A DNA stretch of 16,365 bases from contig JAOUEZ010000012.1 of the NCBI GenBank assembly GCA_029858465.1, forward strand, positions 1 through 16,365, read 5' to 3'. Of this stretch, positions 7,930 through 14,149 are shown in pieces. The stretch comes from Thermoplasmata archaeon (GTDB taxonomy: Archaea; Thermoplasmatota; Thermoplasmata; UBA10834; DTMW01). Numbering within the stretch: the stretch's first letter is position 1; each line of letters begins with the position of its first letter. Below the pieces are notes generated by a model. It had not been told where the DNA came from and did not search any database. It was given only the letters and a program-made list of their open reading frames with translations. The position numbers were made by a program, and so were the translations under genes.

Positions 7930-7960
7930 ATGCTCAAACAGCGATTTGAGCATAATTTTT
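7930..7960 (+). promoter_or_regulatory. Perfect stem-loop with T-tract at the 5' end of the PKD transcript
   Basis: ATGCTCAAA (7930-7938), loop CAGCGA, TTTGAGCAT (7945-7953): a 9-bp perfect stem, followed by AATTTTT and then GGGTTTTTG. Outer CCAA and TTGG segments could extend it across an internal loop. It looks like an attenuator, a leader terminator or a 5' stabilising hairpin, and lies about 110 bases before the preferred TTG start at 8062. Confidence 0.5.
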
Positions 7961-8047
7961 GGGTTTTTGAAAAATCTCGCAAAAGTCTTGCCAAATGGTG
8001 GGATAATTTAATATTGAATCCACTAATCCGGTTGCCAGAGATAATCT

Positions 8048-8052
8048 GGAGG
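8048..8052 (+). promoter_or_regulatory. Ribosome-binding site GGAGG deciding the PKD gene start
   Basis: GGAGG sits 9 bases before an in-frame TTG at 8062. It directly abuts an ATG at 8053, which is too close to use. Starting at 8062 puts the hydrophobic core of a signal peptide a few residues from the N-terminus. Confidence 0.6.
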
Positions 8053-8061
8053 ATGATCACG

Positions 8062-9849
8062 TTGCGGGCTTCAAGATTTATCATTTTGTGCATTGTGTTC
8101 ATGATAGTGTCGACATCGTTCGTCTCGATTGAAGGTTCGGCCGATGTTCCAAGGAATTTCAATATTAAGCCCGGGTACTATTGGACATACTTGGATGAAG
8201 TGACTTTCAACGATGGCACAGGGATGCAGTGGCTAAATACAACTGAATCTATCGAGGTCATCAAAATAAATCAGACGGCGGTCGGAGGGAATTTGACGGA
8301 TGTATATGTAGTAATGACCAAGCGTTCAGGAACGCTTGTCAATTACGCTCCCTCATCGGGATTCTCGATTGCCTCCCTCGAATCATCGCAATTAGATTTG
8401 AGACTGTACTCGAATTACAGCCTCGTCTTTTCACAGCTAGTGAGCAAAATCACCTCGTCTGGAATGACTATCAATTTGGGATATTTCCTATCGTTTTCCT
8501 CCCCATTTGACGACTTTGCTGGGGATGAGGTATTGTCACTCGGATGGAATGAGACTTCAAATTCAAACGTAACTGGAGCTGCGTGGGTTACCACTCCACC
8601 GTTGCCTCCGATATTTCCCGAAATGAATACGACGACACCGGTGATTACACCTATGAATATGACCATGGAAGTTGTGGCCGAGAATGTTTCCGTAACAACG
8701 CCAGCCGGTACATTTTCTTGTTTCATGATCAACGTCACGGTAGCTCCTGATTTCATGTACTCTGGCTTGCCGTTGGTGATGGGATCTATCCCATTTGCCA
8801 CGATGACGCTTTACTACTCATATGATGTCGGTAATTTTGTGGTGAGCAATTATTGCGCATCAGGCCCAGGCGTTGCATTGTATAGGAATCAGACGTTGCT
8901 CTCATACTTCTACTCTAGCGATGGCATACCTCCGGTTGCAAATGCGGGTCCAGATCGAACAGTTATCGCCGGGACTAAGGGCGCATTGAACGGCACATTG
9001 TCTTCCGATCCTACAAATACGCTGGACGAGCTGAACTTCACATGGAACTTCACTTATGACGGCTCAATGTGTATGGTATACGGTCCTGTACCAGATTTCA
9101 TTTTCTTAATTGTAGGAACATACAATGTGACTTTGACGGTCAGAGATCCCGCGTTGAACTATGACATAACATGGGTCATAATCACAGTGATTCCTGATAC
9201 GTCAATACCTATTGCCAGAGCCGGTCCTGACCAGAATATCATCGAGGGCAACTGGGCCGTATTAGACGGGTCATCGTCCTCCGATTCTGTGAACTCTCTT
9301 GATGAGCTGGAATTTACATGGACATTTGAATATGATTCTGCCGACAAGACATTAGATGGACCAATTGTCATTTTCCTGTTCGATGAGATTGGGGACTACG
9401 AGATTGAATTGGAGGTTGCAGATCCAGTCGGGAATTCCGATGTTGATTCGCTCTGGGTATATGTGACAGCTGTTGACCTTGTGCCCCCCGTCGCGAATGC
9501 GGGACAAGATCAGTCCGTTCAAGTCAATACCAATGTCAAATTCAACGGAAGCGCATCATCTGATAATGTGAAGATTGCTAATTGGACCTGGAATTTCAAT
9601 TACAATGGCACGAATGTGACTCTGTACGGACCGGGGCCAGAGTTCGAGTTCAACCTGAGCGGCACATATCAGGTCATTCTGATCGTAAGGGACGCCTCGG
9701 ATAATATGGCGGCGGATGCCGTGACGATAACGGTCGGCGGGATCGCCGCCGCGGAGGATCTTGCGGTGATCGGCTTGTCGATTGCGTTGATAATCGCAAT
9801 CCTTGTTGCAGCATTCTTTGCGATCATCTACATGAGGAAAAAGAAATAA
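8062..9849 (+). CDS. Exported surface protein with three PKD domains and C-terminal membrane anchor
   Basis: A 595-residue secreted or surface-anchored protein. From TTG 8062 the product starts MRASRF, followed by a hydrophobic signal core and a probable cleavage near IEGSA. An unassigned N-terminal region of about 260 residues follows, opening GYYWTYLDEV. Three tandem PKD-type beta-sandwich domains come next, each beginning with (V/I)A(N/R)AG(P/Q)D and ending in a GTY or GDY turn with a VRD or VAD strand. They start at about 8929, 9208 and 9484. A single helix and the tail MRKKK anchor the C-terminus. There are roughly twenty N-x-S/T sequons, fitting archaeal glycosylation. PKD domains usually mediate protein or polysaccharide contacts; no catalytic domain is visible. 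The frame is open upstream to ATG 7930, which would add 44 residues and could be leaderless. Confidence 0.88.
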   Translation: MRASRFIILCIVFMIVSTSFVSIEGSADVPRNFNIKPGYYWTYLDEVTFNDGTGMQWLNTTESIEVIKINQTAVGGNLTDVYVVMTKRSGTLVNYAPSSGFSIASLESSQLDLRLYSNYSLVFSQLVSKITSSGMTINLGYFLSFSSPFDDFAGDEVLSLGWNETSNSNVTGAAWVTTPPLPPIFPEMNTTTPVITPMNMTMEVVAENVSVTTPAGTFSCFMINVTVAPDFMYSGLPLVMGSIPFATMTLYYSYDVGNFVVSNYCASGPGVALYRNQTLLSYFYSSDGIPPVANAGPDRTVIAGTKGALNGTLSSDPTNTLDELNFTWNFTYDGSMCMVYGPVPDFIFLIVGTYNVTLTVRDPALNYDITWVIITVIPDTSIPIARAGPDQNIIEGNWAVLDGSSSSDSVNSLDELEFTWTFEYDSADKTLDGPIVIFLFDEIGDYEIELEVADPVGNSDVDSLWVYVTAVDLVPPVANAGQDQSVQVNTNVKFNGSASSDNVKIANWTWNFNYNGTNVTLYGPGPEFEFNLSGTYQVILIVRDASDNMAADAVTITVGGIAAAEDLAVIGLSIALIIAILVAAFFAIIYMRKKK

Positions 9850-9875
9850 GCTGGTATCCTCCTAGCTCGCCAGAA

Positions 9876-9890
9876 CCTTTTCCTTTTTTT
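9876..9890 (+). terminator. T-rich stretch between convergent genes
   Basis: Between the PKD stop (9849) and the stop of the minus-strand zinc-ribbon gene there are two T-runs, TTTT and TTTTTT, without a strong hairpin. Archaeal termination can occur at such oligo-T tracts. The last T residues reach the end of the opposing gene. Confidence 0.35.
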
Positions 9891-10071
9891 ACTTTGCCTG
9901 TTCTTTTATTGGCAACAGAGCCCCGACCATCGTCATTGCGCCTCGATGGCACACTGGGCATTGTGGAGCATGCTTGGCGAAAAGCACATGGCAAACGTTG
10001 CATTCATAAACATCAGTCATCCGATCGTCCCCTATGCGCAATCGTTGTCGATACCTATGAGGTTTGCCCAT
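9889..10071 (-). CDS. Small zinc-ribbon protein, unknown function
   Basis: A 60-residue protein with two CxxC pairs, CNVC and CPVC, separated by 11 residues (ECNVCHVLFAKHAPQCPVCH). This is a rubredoxin-like or zinc-ribbon arrangement. Two starts compete. ATG 10071 (basic N-terminus MGKPHRYRQR) has a TATA-like ATTTATA 26-32 bases ahead, which is right for a leaderless mRNA. ATG 10020 (MTDVYECNVC, 43 residues) has GGGGA 7 bases ahead. In both cases the metal-binding part is complete. The gene is convergent with the PKD gene and divergent from the peptide-binding protein. A role in regulation, metal binding or protein contact is possible, but nothing specific can be claimed. An opposing plus-strand frame of 112 codons overlaps it but has no recognisable features. 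Confidence 0.6.
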   Translation of the reverse strand: MGKPHRYRQRLRIGDDRMTDVYECNVCHVLFAKHAPQCPVCHRGAMTMVGALLPIKEQAK

Positions 10072-10096
10072 CTCTTATTAATCCTCACATATGTTG

Positions 10097-10103
10097 TATA
10101 AAT
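10097..10103 (-). promoter_or_regulatory. TATA box for the small zinc-ribbon gene
   Basis: Read on the minus strand the sequence is ATTTATA. It lies at -26 to -32 relative to the A of the ATG at 10071, the spacing expected if transcription starts at the start codon itself. Confidence 0.5.
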
Positions 10104-10276
10104 CAAAATTCAGATACGGTCGCTATTCAAAACGAAATTCCGCAATATAAAGAGAAAACGAGATGTGCTCTAAGTCTTGCCAAAACAGATTGGTTCTGGG
10201 TGTTTCAAGAATATATATCGCCATTTGGCTAATTGAATTGTAATTCTGAGTTACGGATGGCATTCCCTGCGACAGC

Positions 10277-10284
10277 TTTTATAT
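10277..10284 (+). promoter_or_regulatory. Putative TATA box for the peptide-importer operon
   Basis: TTTTATAT is a good match to the archaeal TATA element. Initiation is expected near 10305-10310, giving a leader of about 45-95 bases depending on the start codon used. Confidence 0.5.
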
Positions 10285-10305
10285 CGAGTAGATTGATACT
10301 CAGCA

Positions 10306-10330
10306 GGTATTTGGTTTGGAACCAAAGACC
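10306..10330. promoter_or_regulatory. 25-bp near-perfect palindrome at the predicted start of the peptide-importer transcript
   Basis: The arms are GGTATTTGGTT and AACCAAAGACC around a TGG centre; 10 of 11 arm positions pair, with one A/G mismatch. The inner TTTGGTT/AACCAAA is perfect. The element covers about +1 to +25 of the predicted transcript, so it could be a repressor operator or a leader RNA hairpin. Confidence 0.5.
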
Positions 10331-10401
10331 GTATTCAGCAAGGGGGGATACTTCTGGGAGAGGATACTGAAAAACTTGTAAAAGCAAAGAAGAAGTCCAG
10401 A

Positions 10402-12024
10402 TTGGTATTGATTGCAATCGTGATTGCAGCGATCTTGATTATTGCAGCGCTTGCCGTTGTATTCATGACCGGTCTGGTCGGAGGTCAAAAAACGATAGTG
10501 TTCTACATGGCGACGAACGTTTTATCCTTGGACCCGATGGACGCATACGACACGGCATCGTTCATACCGATCCATAACATCTACGACACTCTGGTCGGCT
10601 ATCCGGGTGAGGATATCGGGAATTACACGGGGGTTCTGGCCACAACTTGGACGGTTTCACCCGACGGACTGTATTATAATTTCACTTTACGGAGGGATGT
10701 GAAATTCTCCAACGGGAACGCTTTCACGGCTGAGGATGTCAAATTCAGCGTAGATCGCATACTGCAGATGGATTCGCCGGACACCGGCGTTGCATGGATT
10801 CTCAGCCAGGATGTGGACGAAACAAGCGTGACAATCATTGATGATTACAATGTTTCGTTCAAGCTGACCTTCCCGTACGCAGGTTTCCTCGCGACCATAG
10901 CTCAGCCATTCCCGCTTGGTATTATGGACAAGGAATTCACCGAGGATCAATACTCTACTTCTGATCCGTTTGCCCATGCATACATGTACTCGCATACAAT
11001 GGGCACCGGCCCGTACATGCTTGAGAGCTGGGAGGAGCAGGTCCAGACAGTATTGGTTAAAAACCCGAACTACTGGGGCGGATGGGCCGGAGATCATGTC
11101 GACAAGGTGATTATCAAGGAGATCGCGGACGTGAACACCAAGGTCCAGGCTCTGAAGTCCGGTGATGCGACGATCGCAGAGATTCCTTATGGAAACATAC
11201 CTGACGTGCAGGGAGACGCGAACATCGTCATCGATCCCGTCATGACATTCCAGCTGGAGATGATTTCAATGAACACCGACGAGGAAAGAGCCGACCACGA
11301 GTTCATGACGAATGCGACCGTGAGGCGCGCGTTCTCCTTCGCGTTCGATTACGCCAACACATCCTCGAACTTCTATGCAGGATACATGGACCCGGTGCAG
11401 GGATGCATCCCGAACGGCATGCCTTTTGAGGCGGAATCCCAGCCGTCGAAAGCCTTCACGTTCAATTTGAACATGGCATCCCAGCTTCTGAACGATTCCG
11501 GGTACACCCTGGATATTGATGACAAGAGGTTCAATGGAACAGCCATGGACATCTATGTAGACGAAGGGGATACGGAGAGGGCGCAAACGGCAAGCTTGTT
11601 CAAGACGAACCTGAACAGGCTCGGCATCACGGTGGCCTTGCACCAGGTGACAAGCTCCATCCTCGAGGGGATCAGGACATCGGATAATTGGGACATGTAC
11701 ATGACCGGATGGGTGATCGACTATCTCGACCCTGACGATTACGTGCTACCCATAGCGGTCTCTGCCAATGTTGGCGGCGGGGATTATTTCAACACGGGCG
11801 TCAACATATCAGCGCTTGATGACGCAGCTGTTGCAGCCGCGGAGACAACCGATCCAGATGATAGAGCCGATTTATACAACACAGTCTGGGAAGAGCTGAA
11901 CGAGGAGCCGAACATGATATTCGTCGGTCAGACGAAATATGTCTGCTTCTACAGGTCGAACCTTCACGGATTCATGTTCAATCCCGTGACATGGTACAAC
12001 TTCTACAACTATTGGCTCTCATAG
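10402..12024 (+). CDS. Peptide ABC transporter substrate-binding protein (SBP_bac_5 family, membrane anchored)
   Basis: A family-5 extracellular solute-binding protein of about 540 residues, the usual partner of Dpp/Opp permeases. It captures oligopeptides outside the membrane. Family features are clear: SLDPMDAYDTAS followed by NIYDTLVGYPG, then LATTWTVSPDGLYYNFTLRRDVKFSNG and AEDVKFSVDRIL, the classic N-terminal lobe signature. There is no lipobox cysteine. Instead a long hydrophobic helix near the N-terminus (LVLIAIVIAAILIIAALAVVF) would anchor it. The first ordinary start in frame is TTG 10402. It has no ribosome-binding site and would give a membrane helix with no preceding positive charge. 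In-frame codons upstream encode a natural-looking charged segment ending KAKKKSR, and a CTG at 10354 lies 6 bases after GGGGGG, giving 556 residues. A TGA at 10294 bounds the frame. Confidence 0.9.
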   Translation: MVLIAIVIAAILIIAALAVVFMTGLVGGQKTIVFYMATNVLSLDPMDAYDTASFIPIHNIYDTLVGYPGEDIGNYTGVLATTWTVSPDGLYYNFTLRRDVKFSNGNAFTAEDVKFSVDRILQMDSPDTGVAWILSQDVDETSVTIIDDYNVSFKLTFPYAGFLATIAQPFPLGIMDKEFTEDQYSTSDPFAHAYMYSHTMGTGPYMLESWEEQVQTVLVKNPNYWGGWAGDHVDKVIIKEIADVNTKVQALKSGDATIAEIPYGNIPDVQGDANIVIDPVMTFQLEMISMNTDEERADHEFMTNATVRRAFSFAFDYANTSSNFYAGYMDPVQGCIPNGMPFEAESQPSKAFTFNLNMASQLLNDSGYTLDIDDKRFNGTAMDIYVDEGDTERAQTASLFKTNLNRLGITVALHQVTSSILEGIRTSDNWDMYMTGWVIDYLDPDDYVLPIAVSANVGGGDYFNTGVNISALDDAAVAAAETTDPDDRADLYNTVWEELNEEPNMIFVGQTKYVCFYRSNLHGFMFNPVTWYNFYNYWLS

Positions 12025-12149
12025 TCAAACACCTCGCTTCGCAAGAGCGACCAAACCCTTTACCCATTTATCTTATATTCATTGATGGCCATCTGGCATC
12101 TCGGGTTGCGCGAGCCGCGAATCGCTTTCATGTGAGGGGTTGAACTCAG
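12025..12149 (+). promoter_or_regulatory. Spacer between binding protein and permeases with possible promoter
   Basis: The spacer contains a weak hairpin just after the stop (TCGCT / AGCGA, 7-base loop), an AT-rich TTTATCTTATA at 12067-12077 that resembles a TATA element, and a 10-bp palindrome GATGGCCATC at 12084-12093. GAGGGG at 12134-12139 is the ribosome-binding site for the permease. The hairpin could lower read-through so that the binding protein is made in excess, and the AT-rich element could give the permeases their own promoter; both are inference. Confidence 0.35.
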
Positions 12150-13172
12150 ATGAAGATGTGGGAGTATGTCGTCAGGCGAATACTCTTCATTATACCGATT
12201 CTAATCGGCGTGCTCGCATTCACGTTTGTTATATCTCATCTTGTCCCTGGAGATCCCGTTGGCGTATACCTCGGCAGGATGGCAGACGACCCGATAATGA
12301 GGGCGAGGATCGAGGAGAGGTATCATTTCAACGACCCCCCGCTCGATCAGTTCATATATTATCTCGTCGGGGTGTTCCAGGGAGATCTCGGGGAATCGCT
12401 CGTCTATCGCAACCGTCCTGTCGCCGAGATTATTATGCAGAAACTGCCTGCGACGCTCGAGCTTGTAATCGCGGCATCGATTTTTGCGATCCCGGCGGGA
12501 ATCTACCTGGGTATTCTATCCGCAACGAAGAGGAACACGTGGGTAGACGCCGTCTCCCGATTCATCGCGCTGATTGGCATCTCAGTGCCCACCTTCTTCT
12601 TGGCGCTGGTGCTCCAGTTGGCATTGGTGTCCAATATACATCTGTTTCCTTTAGACGGCAGGTTCCCGAATTATCTCGATCCTCCGGCTACCATCACAGG
12701 CTTCTATCTAATAGACAGCGCCGTCGCCCTGGACATACGCTCGTTCTTCTTCAGCGCATATTACCTCTTCCTTCCTGCATTTGCACTCGGTTTCTCAATC
12801 ATCGGCTACATTCTGAGGATGATGCGGTCAAGCATGCTCGAGGTCATGTCGTCGGATTACGTCCGGTCCGCGAGGGCGAAAGGAGTGGCTGAAAGGCAGG
12901 TAATATACCGGCACGCTCTCAAAAACGCCTTCGGCCCGACGCTCACAATATCAGGACTCACCATCGGTGGCGCCATCAGCTACACGGTCTTCGTCGAGCG
13001 GATCTTCGGCTGGCCAGGGATAGGCGAGTTCGCAGTGTCATCAGTCGAAGAGCTCGATTATGCAGGCATCCTCGGCTTCACGATTGTGGTCACGATTGCA
13101 TTCCTCGTGGCGAATCTGATTGTCGATATTCTGTATGCGTACATCGACCCGCAAGTGCGCCTGGGAGGCTGA
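12150..13172 (+). CDS. dppB: Peptide ABC transporter permease, DppB/OppB type
   Basis: A 340-residue integral membrane subunit that forms half of the peptide channel. The start MKMWEYVVRRILFIIPILIGV and the following FVISHLVPGDP are typical of DppB/OppB. Six membrane segments fit, at about 10-31, 103-124, 138-162, 203-224, 265-285 and 306-331. The EAA loop that docks the ATPase is at about 236-260 (DYVRSARAKGVAERQVIYRH), with the invariant glycine at 245. The FGWPGIGEF near the end is another family signature. The ATG at 12150 follows GAGGGG by 10 bases. Length is normal for the family. The next permease begins 5 bases after its stop, so the two are co-translated. The gene symbol reflects family resemblance; the actual peptide preference is unknown. 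Confidence 0.93.
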   Translation: MKMWEYVVRRILFIIPILIGVLAFTFVISHLVPGDPVGVYLGRMADDPIMRARIEERYHFNDPPLDQFIYYLVGVFQGDLGESLVYRNRPVAEIIMQKLPATLELVIAASIFAIPAGIYLGILSATKRNTWVDAVSRFIALIGISVPTFFLALVLQLALVSNIHLFPLDGRFPNYLDPPATITGFYLIDSAVALDIRSFFFSAYYLFLPAFALGFSIIGYILRMMRSSMLEVMSSDYVRSARAKGVAERQVIYRHALKNAFGPTLTISGLTIGGAISYTVFVERIFGWPGIGEFAVSSVEELDYAGILGFTIVVTIAFLVANLIVDILYAYIDPQVRLGG

Positions 13173-13177
13173 TACGC

Positions 13178-14143
13178 ATGAAAGAGAGCGACTCGAAGCA
13201 TCAAAATGCAATAATAGGAGGTATCCGCGGGCGTATTGACGATTTCAAATCACGTCACGAATCACGTATCAAGGAAACCCGCTATTCCCTCTACCTTTTC
13301 AGCCGAAGCCTCCTGTCGATGGTCGGGTTGCTTATCATCTTCTGCGTCGTAATCGTCGCGCTTATCGCGCCATTCATTGCGCACGACCACCCGATATATC
13401 AGAACGTAGGAGGCGAGATCCAAGAGTTCTGGCCGGTGTCCGTCGGCTCGCAGCTCTTGCCGCCAAGCGAAGATTACTGGTTCGGAACGGACTACAAGGG
13501 CAGGGACATCTACAGTATGGTGCTTTACGGCGCTTGGAAAGCGCTCTATATAGGCATGCTCGTGGTCATCCCTGCGGCATTCATTGGGATATTGCTCGGT
13601 GCGTTGGCCGGATACTTTGGCCGTGCCCTCGGCGAAGTGATAATGCGAATCACTGACATCTTTCTGAGCGTCCCGAGCCTCGTGCTCGCGATGGCGATCG
13701 TCGCCGCTTTAGGTCCGAGCATCACGAACATAACTATCGCGATGATTATCACCTGGTGGCCATGGTATACGCGGCTTGTCTTCGGACAGGTCCTGTCCAT
13801 TCGTGAGAAGCAGTTCATAGAGGCGTCTAGGAGCGTCGGCGCAGGGCATAGGAGGATTCTCTTCAAGCATGTCATCAAGAACAGCCTTTCGCCTGTGGTC
13901 GTGCAAGCCTCATCCGATTTCGGGTACGTCATATTGGCTGCAGCAGCACTCGGCTGGCTTGGTCTCGGTGCTCCGCCTGACACCGCGGAATGGGGTCGAA
14001 TGATTTCGGAAAACCAGGCGCACGTTATCTCGGCGTGGTGGGTAGTGACATTTCCCGGCCTCGCGATTGTGATCACCGTGCTCGGTTTCAATCTGCTCGG
14101 GGACGGCATACGCGACGTCCTCGATCCGAAGTTGAGGCGGTGA
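13178..14143 (+). CDS. dppC: Peptide ABC transporter permease, DppC/OppC type
   Basis: A 321-residue membrane subunit, the second half of the peptide channel. A charged N-terminal tail (about 1-35) precedes the first helix (about 44-65). The periplasmic-side signature of DppC, FGTDYKGRDIYSMVLYG, is at about 102-118. Further helices follow at about 123-146, 160-178, 182-200, 249-264 and 285-307. The EAA loop at about 215-235 (EASRSVGAGHRRILFKHVI) contacts the ATPases. The family ending ALGWLGLGAPPDTAEWG and LGDGIRDVLDPKLR is intact. The ribosome-binding site GGGAGG lies inside the last codons of the upstream permease, 9 bases before the ATG. The ATPase gene begins 6 bases after the stop, so the operon is tightly packed. 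Confidence 0.93.
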   Translation: MKESDSKHQNAIIGGIRGRIDDFKSRHESRIKETRYSLYLFSRSLLSMVGLLIIFCVVIVALIAPFIAHDHPIYQNVGGEIQEFWPVSVGSQLLPPSEDYWFGTDYKGRDIYSMVLYGAWKALYIGMLVVIPAAFIGILLGALAGYFGRALGEVIMRITDIFLSVPSLVLAMAIVAALGPSITNITIAMIITWWPWYTRLVFGQVLSIREKQFIEASRSVGAGHRRILFKHVIKNSLSPVVVQASSDFGYVILAAAALGWLGLGAPPDTAEWGRMISENQAHVISAWWVVTFPGLAIVITVLGFNLLGDGIRDVLDPKLRR

Positions 14144-14149
14144 GGGAAA

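Larger units (their letters stand above)
10104..10353. other. Divergent regulatory region between zinc-ribbon and peptide-binding protein genes
   Basis: No convincing gene lies between the two start regions, which span about 330 bases in all. Going rightwards it contains an AT-rich ATATATAT near 10211-10218 (a possible upstream promoter element), a TATA box at 10277-10284, a 25-bp near-perfect palindrome at 10306-10330, and a run of six G at 10342-10347 that can serve as a ribosome-binding site. Nothing else stands out. Confidence 0.5.

Noticed and set aside
7983..10184. 13-bp match AAGTCTTGCCAAA at 7983-7995 and 10172-10184, both upstream of exported-protein genes
   Set aside because: One or two 13-bp matches are expected by chance at this length, and the copies sit at different distances from their genes with no symmetry.
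9894..10232. Plus-strand open frame of 112 codons opposite the small zinc-ribbon gene
   Set aside because: It has no recognisable domain or hydrophobic segment and no ribosome-binding site, and its cysteine and histidine content reflects the opposite strand. The minus-strand zinc ribbon with a TATA box is the better call.
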